The translations under genes and the position numbers were made by a program. The notes below the pieces were generated by a model that was not told where the DNA came from, made no database searches, and worked only from the letters and a program-made list of their open reading frames with translations. From Shewanella sp. NIFS-20-20 (GTDB lineage: Bacteria; Pseudomonadota; Gammaproteobacteria; Enterobacterales; Shewanellaceae), in contig NZ_JAHUTT010000005.1 in assembly GCF_019209865.1 (NCBI RefSeq), forward strand, positions 58,644-122,643: 64,000 nt of DNA. The letters are read 5' to 3'. This document shows positions 54,229-62,331 of the stretch, one piece after another. How positions within the stretch are numbered: the first letter of the stretch is position 1; the number at the start of each line of letters is the position of its first letter.

Positions 54229-55341
54229 TTAGGGTTGCACAAGGTAGCGGCTCACTTCCTTTGAGTAAATCTTATCGCCTGAGGCATTCAGATACCAAAT
54301 GGCGGCAACGGAGTCGGCCAGTCCCAAATCCTCTAACCATTGTTGTGCCTGCGACTGAGGCATCAAAAATAAGCTGGTCGAAATTACATCGGCTAATATG
54401 GCATTAGCTTGCATAATAACAGAGACCGCCACTCCTTCGGCTTTGGGATAAAGCGTCGTTGGGTCAATAATATGATGATATTCTTTGCCGTTAACCGAAA
54501 AGTAATTTAAATAATTCCCACTTGAAACCACAGTGATATCTTCGCCTTGAATAAATTCATGATAAATAGCACCATCATGGGGTTGAGTGTAATTGCTTTT
54601 TCGCTGGATCGGATCCTCAATGGCAGTGATAAACGGCCGACCTTGAGGGTGAAGCCCAAAATGACGGATATTTCCTCCGGCATTAATAATAAATGAACTC
54701 AGGTTCTCAGCACGTAATCTGTCATATACCTTTTCAACCATCCACCCTTTAGCTATGCCACCTAAATCTAATTGCATTCCAGGTTTCATTTGGATGGTGT
54801 TGTTTGCTGTGTCGAGCTTTATATCTTTTATATCAATATATTGAGATGCTTCGAGCAATTCACTATCTGAGGGAAGTCGACAGTCTTGATTGTACTTACA
54901 CTCATTTCGGTATTGGCGCCACACCGCTAATACGGGGGATAGTGCAACATTAAATCGTCCTTGCGTCAATTGGTGCCACTCTAGGCTGGACGCTAATAAT
55001 TCGGTCAGACGTGGATCGATAGGATGTATTTTTTCTGGCGCGTTATTGATGGTTTTAATATTGGTAAAGTATGGGTAGGTAGAAAAGTTAGAAGCTAAAT
55101 AATGATATTGTTGAATAACATTTAACCCTTGGCATAAAGCCGTTAGCGCTTGCTGTTCATTGTCATGGTAAATATCAATTGAAATTGATGTACCAAAATA
55201 TTTTAAGGTGGTTAAGCTCGCTTTGGCATCGGCATAAATAAAACTAGCGTTACCTTCACATTGGTAAGGTTTAAATACTTGTGGTTGCGCATAAGTATTG
55301 GCGCTCAATAAACTAATCAATAATACGACAAAGTAAACCAT
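54229..55341 (-). CDS. apbE: Secreted FAD:protein FMN transferase ApbE
   Basis: ApbE attaches FMN from FAD covalently to a threonine (or serine) of periplasmic flavoproteins. The 370-aa protein has a signal peptide (cleavage near ANTYA) and no lipobox. Family blocks: LTQGRFNVALSPVLAVW, MQLDLGGIAKGWMVEKV, FIINAGGNIRHFG, YHHIIDPTTLYP, and ILADVISTSLFLM with the metal-binding aspartate. Its ATG has GAGAGGA about five bases before it. It diverges from the gene for an obvious substrate, the FMN-binding lipoprotein at 55531. Confidence 0.93.
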   Translation of the reverse strand: MVYFVVLLISLLSANTYAQPQVFKPYQCEGNASFIYADAKASLTTLKYFGTSISIDIYHDNEQQALTALCQGLNVIQQYHYLASNFSTYPYFTNIKTINNAPEKIHPIDPRLTELLASSLEWHQLTQGRFNVALSPVLAVWRQYRNECKYNQDCRLPSDSELLEASQYIDIKDIKLDTANNTIQMKPGMQLDLGGIAKGWMVEKVYDRLRAENLSSFIINAGGNIRHFGLHPQGRPFITAIEDPIQRKSNYTQPHDGAIYHEFIQGEDITVVSSGNYLNYFSVNGKEYHHIIDPTTLYPKAEGVAVSVIMQANAILADVISTSLFLMPQSQAQQWLEDLGLADSVAAIWYLNASGDKIYSKEVSRYLVQP

Positions 55342-55530
55342 GGTAATCCTCTCTTATTACTATTTACAGCAGTACCACGAAATGTCGCCTTAGGCTTGTT
55401 AGCTATTCCTAAAGTGTTATCTGACTCAAAGAATTGCAATGTTGGTCAGCCCATTGCGGTTTTCCGCAATTGTCGAAAATATTGCCCTGTTTATGCTGGC
55501 TGCAAGTTCCTTAACTTTTGGGCAAGAACA

Positions 55531-56871
55531 ATGAAAAACACGACGAAATTCAATCGGTGTGCCTTAGTTATCGCCATGGCTGTTGCCAGTGTTGGTGTAA
55601 CAGGCTGCGCGAGTCAGAGCGCGGTGCAGGGTAAGTACCTTGATGGCGTTTACCAAGTAACAGGTAAAGGTAAAAAGAGTGACATTACCTTAGAAGCTAA
55701 AATCCAAAACGGTAACATCAGCGACTTAAAAACCTTATCGCATCAAGAAACTGAGTCCTTGTATTTAAATGCCGAACGCATACTCACTGAAATCGTCGCG
55801 AATAATGGTCATGAAGGTATTGATGCTATCTCGGGTGCGACCTATTCATCGAATGGCATCTTAAAAGCAGTTAATGACATACCTCGTGCCGATGGCAGCA
55901 AGCCTGAATTTCAGAGTGTCGGTGCCCGTAGCAACAATGGTGCCGATAAGTTTGATCTCGAGTGGTCAATCCAACCGCAATTAGGCGTGGTTAAAGGCGA
56001 CTATTTCTATGAAGAGGCTCGATTCCGTCAAGGCCATATGGGCAGCATGTTGGTGGTCGTCGATAGCGCTAATCCTAACGATGTATTGTTGGCTGAATTC
56101 CAAGAAAGCGGTCGTCCTAACTATTACACTCGCCTCTATCAAAACGTCCCTAAACGCATGTCAGAATATAACTTTTCCATGGGTAAGAAGAAAGGCACTG
56201 CTTGGGTGCAGTCAGCTTTGACGATGGAAAAGCTGATGATGGATAAAGACAAGCTGACCTTTGACTTAAATCCTGATTATGACCCAAAACTTGGCAATAA
56301 ACTGAAAGAAGCTAACCGATTAAAATACCTGGAAATGGATATTGTCGCGGGTGCCTCTAATAGTATTCAGCAATCAATGATCCCTCTGACGGCCAAGATC
56401 CACAGCCGAATTCAACAGGGGAAAAGCGATCAACTGTTTTATCAGCAAGCGCAAAAGCTCCTTGATGATAAAGGTCGTTGGACAGGGATTACCGCGATGC
56501 TACGACTGGTCGTGAGTAAGCAAACGGGTCAAATTACAGCGGCACACTACGATGAAATTTTTGCCGACAATAAGAAAGACATTCGCGACGCGTCGTTAAA
56601 AGCCTTCTACCGTCAATCTAAGTACGATTCAATTAATTATGTTGAGCCATCACGTATCGGTTTTAACGTCATGATCGATGCCTTATCGAATCACCTGACT
56701 CAAGGCGGTTCACTGTTTGATATCAATGACCTACCTGCAGCAGGCGATACTGGTAGTTATGCGCAAACCGGTTTTACCAAGCGTTCAGACGCTTGGGATA
56801 ACTACTTAGCGCTGGCCAATAGCCTCTATCAACAAATGCGTCAGGATGGCGTGATTGCTCCGCAACAATAA
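55531..56871 (+). CDS. FMN-binding (flavinylated) lipoprotein with repeated domains
   Basis: 446 aa from ATG 55531; the frame is open back to 55396 but those residues precede a clear lipoprotein signal (lipobox VTGC, C26). Domain 1 (about 35-115) ends in DAISGATYSS, where T104 fits the ApbE target motif. A second similar unit ends in D270-I-V-A-G-A-S276, a degenerate copy, and a third (about 315-390) ends in DALSNHL with the motif lost. It should be anchored in the outer membrane or periplasmic face and carry FMN. It is divergent from apbE and followed by a porin. Confidence 0.88.
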   Translation: MKNTTKFNRCALVIAMAVASVGVTGCASQSAVQGKYLDGVYQVTGKGKKSDITLEAKIQNGNISDLKTLSHQETESLYLNAERILTEIVANNGHEGIDAISGATYSSNGILKAVNDIPRADGSKPEFQSVGARSNNGADKFDLEWSIQPQLGVVKGDYFYEEARFRQGHMGSMLVVVDSANPNDVLLAEFQESGRPNYYTRLYQNVPKRMSEYNFSMGKKKGTAWVQSALTMEKLMMDKDKLTFDLNPDYDPKLGNKLKEANRLKYLEMDIVAGASNSIQQSMIPLTAKIHSRIQQGKSDQLFYQQAQKLLDDKGRWTGITAMLRLVVSKQTGQITAAHYDEIFADNKKDIRDASLKAFYRQSKYDSINYVEPSRIGFNVMIDALSNHLTQGGSLFDINDLPAAGDTGSYAQTGFTKRSDAWDNYLALANSLYQQMRQDGVIAPQQ

Positions 56872-56910
56872 TGACGTTGGGCGCGATTGTGCCCACTTTA
56901 GGATATGACA

Positions 56911-57945
56911 ATGAAAATTTTTCCGAAAAGTGTATTGGTGTTGGCCTTATGTGCGCCGTCGGTAATGGCGGTCGAATATCAATTTTATGGTCGTTTTGAC
57001 TATTCGTTGACTCACTCAGATAGCGGCAGTGCGACCCACAATAATAAAGCGGGATTAGTGCTTGAGAACAATTTTAGTCGCCTTGGTATAAAAGGCCGCA
57101 GTGAGTTGGCTAGCAATACTGAGATTTTTTATCAGATTGAGGTGGGTGTGAATGGCGGCAGCCAAGATAAAACCAGTAACCCATTTTCATCACGACCAAC
57201 TTATTTAGGCATAAGACATCAAAATTATGGTTCTTTAGCGTTCGGTCGAATTGATCCTGTGTTTAAAATGGCTAAAGGGACGGTGGATGCGATGGATATG
57301 TATTCGCTCAAACATGACCGTCTCTTTGCTGGGGATAAGCGCTGGGGAGACTCCTTGGAGTATAAGTCACCTAAATGGCAAAAATTACAGTTAGGTGTGA
57401 GCTACTTACTCGAAGATAACTATTACAAGGTGGGTGATCAGCGCCGAGATCTTGGCAATTACCAAGTGGCCGTTACTTATGGTGATAAATTCTTTAAAAG
57501 CAGTGATCTCTATCTCGCTGCTGCCTATAGTGATGGCATGGAGGATGTGCGCGCCTATCGCGGTGTCGTTCAGTACCGCATGGATGCATTAACGCTTGGT
57601 ACCATGATCCAGCACAGTGAATTAGTCAATGAATCCGCCACTCAATGGCAGCAGCGCGACGGTATTGGTTTTATTACGAGTGCTAAATATGCGCTAGGGG
57701 CTTGGTTATTTAAAGCAGAAGTGGGCTACGATGATTCGGGTACCGGTGTGATTGCTAACCGTCTGTATAAAAGCAAAGGTGACTTAGTCACTGCTGTACC
57801 TGAAGTGTCACAGTGGGCCATTGGTGCGGAATATAAACTGAGTAAATCGGCGCGTATTCACTCAGAACTGGGTCAGTTTGACGTTAAGCAACATCAAGAT
57901 TTTGACGATACTATCGTCAGTCTTGGCTTTAGATACGACTTTTAA
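56911..57945 (+). CDS. Gram-negative general porin
   Basis: About 344 aa from ATG 56911 (AGGA seven bases upstream; an ATG at 56905 is less well placed). A signal peptide is cleaved near PSVMA, then the mature protein starts VEYQFYGRFDYSLTHS. Alternating aromatic strands and a C-terminal LGFRYDF ending in phenylalanine mark an outer-membrane beta-barrel of the 16-strand trimeric porin class. It follows the FMN lipoprotein by 39 bases and is probably co-transcribed, suggesting it admits the substrate of that system. Confidence 0.88.
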   Translation: MKIFPKSVLVLALCAPSVMAVEYQFYGRFDYSLTHSDSGSATHNNKAGLVLENNFSRLGIKGRSELASNTEIFYQIEVGVNGGSQDKTSNPFSSRPTYLGIRHQNYGSLAFGRIDPVFKMAKGTVDAMDMYSLKHDRLFAGDKRWGDSLEYKSPKWQKLQLGVSYLLEDNYYKVGDQRRDLGNYQVAVTYGDKFFKSSDLYLAAAYSDGMEDVRAYRGVVQYRMDALTLGTMIQHSELVNESATQWQQRDGIGFITSAKYALGAWLFKAEVGYDDSGTGVIANRLYKSKGDLVTAVPEVSQWAIGAEYKLSKSARIHSELGQFDVKQHQDFDDTIVSLGFRYDF

Positions 57946-57963
57946 GCGTAGCCGCTAACATTG

Positions 57964-58013
57964 AACGAGCGAGTGTTACCTTGCGTTGCTAACGCATTGG
58001 CCGCTCGCTCGTT
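57964..58013. repeat. Inverted repeat after the porin gene
   Basis: aacgagcgag (57964-57973) and ctcgctcgtt (58004-58013) are perfect 10-base arms, with an inner tgcgtt/aacgca pair in the loop. No good T run follows, so if it ends transcription it is weak; it may protect the mRNA 3' end. Confidence 0.5.
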
Positions 58014-58176
58014 GCTGTTAAAGACGCATTTATTTATTAGCGCATTGGCTAATTTACCATTACACTCTCACCGTTCTTGAGCCAATGGCTCATTTCCCCT
58101 TAATTACCTTGTCTGTATTAGAGCTATTCCTTAGTCTGTAATCGGTCAGGCGTTGCGCTTGTTGAGTGTTGCGTTT

Positions 58177-58797
58177 ATGAATTTCCAATTTAGTGAGACT
58201 CTGCTTGATGAATTAGCAGAGCAGTTAACGGTGCGTGGATATCATGTTTTCGAGTCGGAGATCCCAGCCGATATTTGTCAGGCATTACGCGCTAAAGCCA
58301 TAAATCATAGTGATGAGTTCTCCAAAGCGGCCATTGGACGCGGGGCAGAGCAGCAGTATTTAACCTCGGTGCGTGGAGATAAAATTCTGTGGTTAAGTCC
58401 TGACAATGAGGTCGATAAACGCTACTTAGACTTGATGTCGCAATTACGGTTAGCCATTAACCGCCGTTTGTATTTAGGGCTTAACGAGTTTGAAAGCCAT
58501 TACGCCATTTACCATCCAGGGCATCATTATCAAAAGCATATCGATAGCTTAAAAGGTAGTCAGAATAGGGTGTTAACCTCAGTGTTGTTTTTAAATCCTG
58601 AGTGGCAAACTGAGCATGGCGGCGAGTTGTTGGTGTATAGCGAAGCCGATACCCTTCTCGAAACTGTGACCCCAACCATGGGTAAGTGGGTGGTGTTTTT
58701 AAGCGAAGTCTTCCCTCATGAGGTGGTCGATACTCATGTCGACCGCTACAGCATTGCTGGTTGGTTTAGAGTGAGCTCGAGTCGACACGGTTATTAA
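58177..58797 (+). CDS. 2-oxoglutarate/Fe(II) oxygenase
   Basis: About 206 aa from ATG 58177; the frame opens earlier at 58153. The prolyl-4-hydroxylase-like fold is shown by the iron ligands H-x-D in YQKHIDSLKG, a distal histidine in EVFPHEVVDTH, and the 2OG-binding arginine in YSIAGWFR. HYAIYHPGHHY precedes the HxD. Similar proteins hydroxylate proteins or small molecules; the substrate is unknown. It is separated from the porin by 231 bases with a hairpin, and is convergent with the cupin gene. Confidence 0.86.
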   Translation: MNFQFSETLLDELAEQLTVRGYHVFESEIPADICQALRAKAINHSDEFSKAAIGRGAEQQYLTSVRGDKILWLSPDNEVDKRYLDLMSQLRLAINRRLYLGLNEFESHYAIYHPGHHYQKHIDSLKGSQNRVLTSVLFLNPEWQTEHGGELLVYSEADTLLETVTPTMGKWVVFLSEVFPHEVVDTHVDRYSIAGWFRVSSSRHGY

Positions 58798-58805
58798 TAG
58801 AGAGC

Positions 58806-58848
58806 AGGTTAGCGGATAAAACAGGTCACTTGTTTTACCCGCTAACCT
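58806..58848. repeat. 18-bp inverted repeat between convergent genes
   Basis: aggttagcggataaaaca and tgttttacccgctaacct pair over 18 bp with one mismatch around a 7-base loop. It lies between the ends of the oxygenase (+) and cupin (-) genes. No T run is present on either side. Confidence 0.7.
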
Positions 58849-58878
58849 AAAGCGATGCCGCTGACTTAAGCTCAAACA

Positions 58879-59241
58879 CTATTTAGGCTCAAATACCACA
58901 TAGACTTTTTTACAAAACTCATCGACGAGCCAACTGCCACTAAATCCTGCGGGAATGACAAATCTATCCCCCACAGCCACGGTTAAGCGATTGCCTTCGC
59001 TGTCGATGATGACGCTACTGCCTGCTAAGATTTCACAATATTCATATTCCTGATAGCTGACCTGCCAGTGGCCTTGATCGCATTGCCAGACCCCACATTG
59101 AAACTGCTGGCATGGGCTGGTAAAAAAGTTATCAATTTGCTGCTGAGGGTTTCCCGCCAAGCGTTTTTGTGGGGCAACAGTAAAGTTAACATGCTCTTGT
59201 GCTTCTCCAGCAAGCCGCTGAATGTCCTTAATTAGCATCAT
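58879..59241 (-). CDS. Small cupin protein, BauB-like
   Basis: The 120-aa protein is one cupin domain (about 40-118): GVWQCDQGHWQVSYQEYEYCEILAGSSVI, then VGDRFVIPAGFSGSWLV. Histidine ligands typical of metal cupins are mostly missing, as in the DUF861 group. Pseudomonas bauB, in the beta-alanine operon bauABCD, is a cupin of similar size, so the same role is likely; its activity is not known. It starts eight bases after the dehydrogenase gene and ends the operon. Confidence 0.8.
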   Translation of the reverse strand: MMLIKDIQRLAGEAQEHVNFTVAPQKRLAGNPQQQIDNFFTSPCQQFQCGVWQCDQGHWQVSYQEYEYCEILAGSSVIIDSEGNRLTVAVGDRFVIPAGFSGSWLVDEFCKKVYVVFEPK

Positions 59242-59249
59242 AGCGGCCC

Positions 59250-60731
59250 TTATTTCATGGTGGGCATAATAAAGTCGGCTTGGCTGACTTGCGGCTTAGG
59301 CCAACGGGCGGTAATGGCTTTTTTACGGGTATAAAAACGCACGCCATCCGGTCCATGCATATGGAGGGCACCAAATAATGAACGCTTCCAGCCACCAAAA
59401 CTATGGAAAGCCATAGGCACTGGGATCGGCACATTCACGCCGACCATGCCCACTTGTACTGCATCACAAAAATGGCGCGCGTATTCACCATTTTGGGTAA
59501 AGATGGCCGTTCCATTGCCGTATTCGTGTTGGTTAATTAATTGCAAGGCACTGTCGTAATCAGCCACTCGCACGATAGCCAGCACGGGCCCAAAAATTTC
59601 TTGTTGGTAAATGGTCATGTCAGGGGTGACATGATCAAATAAACTCGCGCCTATAAAATGGCCTTTATCGAGTGCCAAATGACGACCATCGCGAACCAAG
59701 GTTGCACCTTGAGCTACCCCTGAATCAATATAACCTCGGACGTTGGCTAAATGTTCTTGGGTGATCAATGGGCCCATTTCCATGCCCGCATCACTGCCAT
59801 TGCCAACCTTAAGTTCATCGATTTTAGGTAATAAGCGGCTGACCAGTTCATCGGCAACGTCACCGACGGCCAGCACCACTGAAATCGCCATGCAGCGTTC
59901 CCCAGCGGATCCATAAGCGGCGCCCATTAAGGCATTGGTGGCTAGTTCGATATCGGCATCAGGCATGACTAACATATGATTTTTAGCGCCGCCAAGCGCT
60001 TGCACCCGCTTACCATGAGCTGAGGCCGTACTGTAGATATACTCGGCAATCGGCGTCGAGCCAACAAAACTCACCGCTTCGATATCTGGATGAGTGAGGA
60101 GGGTATCGACAGCTTCCTTATCGCCATTAACAACATTAAATACGCCATCAGGCAAGCCGGCTTCTGTAAGCAGTTCAGCAATGCGCATGACTGGGCTTGG
60201 GTCTTTTTCAGAGGGTTTCATTACAAAAGTATTGCCACAAGCAATGGCAATCGGGAACATCCACATCGGCACCATGACGGGGAAGTTAAACGGTGAAATA
60301 CCGGCGACGACCCCTAAAGCTTGATTGACTGACCACGCATCAACACCTGTGCCCACTTGTTGGGTATGTTCACCTTTGAGCAAGTGCGGAATACCGCAGG
60401 CAAATTCAACTACCTCGAGACCACGAATAAGCTCGCCTTTTGCATCCTCCAGCACTTTACCATGCTCAGTGGTAATGAGAGCCGCCAGTTCATCAATATG
60501 CTGCTCTACCAATGCTTTAAAACGAAACAACACCCTTGCGCGATTAAGCGGCGTGGTCTGTGACCAGGCAGGAAATGCCGCTTTTGCATGGGCTATCGCC
60601 TCGGCCACTTGCTGTGAGCTGGCCATGGAAACGTCGGCGATTACCGCACTAGTGGCTGGATTAACCACAGCTTGCTGTCGCTCGCTGGGTGCTTGATGTT
60701 GACCGTTGATATAGTGAGTTATTTGCTTCAT
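59250..60731 (-). CDS. mmsA: CoA-acylating malonate/methylmalonate semialdehyde dehydrogenase
   Basis: The 493-aa protein is an aldehyde dehydrogenase of the MmsA/BauC type. It converts malonate semialdehyde to acetyl-CoA (or methylmalonate semialdehyde to propionyl-CoA), using NAD. Features: SPFNFPVMVPMWMFPIAIACGN (cofactor/substrate region), QALGGAKNHMLVMPDAD, the catalytic cysteine in GSAGERCMAISVV, and FHSFGGWKRSLFG near the C-terminus, all typical of MmsA. It lies 45 bases after the aminotransferase that makes the semialdehyde, so BauC-like function fits best here. Confidence 0.93.
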   Translation of the reverse strand: MKQITHYINGQHQAPSERQQAVVNPATSAVIADVSMASSQQVAEAIAHAKAAFPAWSQTTPLNRARVLFRFKALVEQHIDELAALITTEHGKVLEDAKGELIRGLEVVEFACGIPHLLKGEHTQQVGTGVDAWSVNQALGVVAGISPFNFPVMVPMWMFPIAIACGNTFVMKPSEKDPSPVMRIAELLTEAGLPDGVFNVVNGDKEAVDTLLTHPDIEAVSFVGSTPIAEYIYSTASAHGKRVQALGGAKNHMLVMPDADIELATNALMGAAYGSAGERCMAISVVLAVGDVADELVSRLLPKIDELKVGNGSDAGMEMGPLITQEHLANVRGYIDSGVAQGATLVRDGRHLALDKGHFIGASLFDHVTPDMTIYQQEIFGPVLAIVRVADYDSALQLINQHEYGNGTAIFTQNGEYARHFCDAVQVGMVGVNVPIPVPMAFHSFGGWKRSLFGALHMHGPDGVRFYTRKKAITARWPKPQVSQADFIMPTMK

Positions 60732-60776
60732 GGTTAAACACTTTCCTTGAAATTTATTACCGAGAAGGTTTGATAG

Positions 60777-62114
60777 TTAGTTGGCACGTATGGCCGCGGC
60801 CAGCGTCTCGACTAGTTGATCTATTTGGGGTTTTTCGATGATCAGCGGTGGTGATAGTGCAATGATATCGCCGGTGGCTCTGACGAGTGCGCCGTGGTGA
60901 AAGCAGTGCTCGAACACACAATAGCCACGCTTACCGACACCGCTGGCCGCTGGCGCTAATTGAATGCCTGCCACTAGGCCGGTGTTACGAATATCAATCA
61001 CATTATCTAAGTCTTTCAGGCTATGGACGGCCTCTTCAAAATAGCCCGCTAAGGATTGAGTGCGCTCAAATAGTTGCTCATCACGGTAGATATCTAAGGT
61101 TGCGAGGGCTGCGGCTGCCGCGACTGGGTGACCTGAATAAGTGTATCCATGGAAGAACTCAATAACGTGCTCAGGTCCTTGCATGCACACGTCGTGAATA
61201 TGATCGCTGACCAAGACGGCACCCATAGGAACCACCCCGTTATTGATGGCCTTGGCCGTGGTGATGAGATCTGGGGTCACTTGCCACTGTGTGCTCGCAA
61301 ATGCGCTGCCGACTCGGCCAAAGCCAGTAATGACTTCATCAAAGATCAATAAGATGCCATATTTTTTAGTGATTTCGCGTAAGCGTTGTAAATAACCTTG
61401 GGGTGGCAAAATTACCCCCGCAGAACCCGACATAGGTTCGACAATCACGGCGGCAATATTTTCTGCCCCATGCAAGGTGACCAAGGCTTCTAGCGCATCG
61501 GCTTTGTCAGCGCCAAAGCTTGGTAAACCACGGGTGAAGGCTTGATTATTGATATCTAAGGTGTGAGGGAGATGATCGACTCCGGTCAACATCTGCGGAC
61601 TAAAGCCTTTACGATTATTACCAATGCCGCCCACCGATATGCCACCAAAACCGACCCCGTGATAGCCCAGCTCCCGACCAATAAACTTAGTTCGAGTGGC
61701 TTGACCATTAGCTCGGTGATAACACAAGGCCATCTTTAAGGCCGTATCAACAGATTCAGAGCCCGAATTGGTAAAAAACACCTTATTGATGCCATCGGGG
61801 GCAAGGTTAGCTAAACGCATCGCTAGTTCAAATGCCAACGGATGACCCATTTGGAACGACGGGGCATAATCTAAGGTGCTGATCTGACGGCTGACCGCTT
61901 CGGTAATTTGGCGGCGGCTATGGCCCGCATTACAACACCATAATCCAGCAGTACCATCTAACACTGGACGACCCGAGGTGTCACTATAGAACATGCCCTC
62001 AGCCTGAGCCAAAAGTCGGGGTTGTTGTTTGAATTGTCGATTCGCAGTAAACGGCATCCAGTAATGATCTAAGTTGCCAGTGTGCTGGCGATTGTTTTGC
62101 GGTTCCACGGCCAT
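60777..62114 (-). CDS. bauA: Beta-alanine (omega-amino acid):pyruvate aminotransferase
   Basis: The 445-aa protein is a class III PLP aminotransferase. DHYWMPFTANRQFK at the N-terminus is the hallmark of the omega-amino acid:pyruvate group. PLP contacts are NSGSESVDTALKMA, YHGVGFGG, LLIFDEVITGFGRVG, and the lysine in TTAKAINNG. It moves the amino group from beta-alanine to pyruvate, giving malonate semialdehyde. It is the first gene of a three-gene operon with mmsA and a cupin, matching Pseudomonas bauA-B-C content. Confidence 0.92.
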   Translation of the reverse strand: MAVEPQNNRQHTGNLDHYWMPFTANRQFKQQPRLLAQAEGMFYSDTSGRPVLDGTAGLWCCNAGHSRRQITEAVSRQISTLDYAPSFQMGHPLAFELAMRLANLAPDGINKVFFTNSGSESVDTALKMALCYHRANGQATRTKFIGRELGYHGVGFGGISVGGIGNNRKGFSPQMLTGVDHLPHTLDINNQAFTRGLPSFGADKADALEALVTLHGAENIAAVIVEPMSGSAGVILPPQGYLQRLREITKKYGILLIFDEVITGFGRVGSAFASTQWQVTPDLITTAKAINNGVVPMGAVLVSDHIHDVCMQGPEHVIEFFHGYTYSGHPVAAAAALATLDIYRDEQLFERTQSLAGYFEEAVHSLKDLDNVIDIRNTGLVAGIQLAPAASGVGKRGYCVFEHCFHHGALVRATGDIIALSPPLIIEKPQIDQLVETLAAAIRAN

Positions 62115-62166
62115 ACGCCCATCCTGATTGTTGTGACTTTGTTAACTTCGGGTTGCGAATTCATGC

Positions 62167-62213
62167 TATGTCAAAAATATCGAACATGGAAGATCCTTAT
62201 GTCAAATATTTCG
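62167..62213. promoter_or_regulatory. Tandem direct repeats in the bauA/puuC control region
   Basis: tatgtcaaaaatatcg (62167-62182) and tatgtcaaatatttcg (62198-62213) agree at 14 of 16 bases and start 31 bases apart, about three helical turns. They lie between two divergent catabolic genes, as expected for a shared operator. Confidence 0.5.
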
Positions 62214-62282
62214 CTGTTTTTTGTAAATTTGTAAAATATATTGAATTTATGTGGCGGCTAAGGCTACATTGGCACAATATCT

Positions 62283-62307
62283 CTGTCGGTGAAGTTCCTA
62301 CCGACAG
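62283..62307. repeat. Inverted repeat before the PuuC-like gene
   Basis: ctgtcggt (62283-62290) and accgacag (62300-62307) are perfect 8-base arms with a 9-base spacer, ending 15 bases before the ribosome site. It may be an operator or a 5'-UTR hairpin. Confidence 0.5.
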
Positions 62308-62331
62308 CTAATAATCCAGATGAGGGATGAC

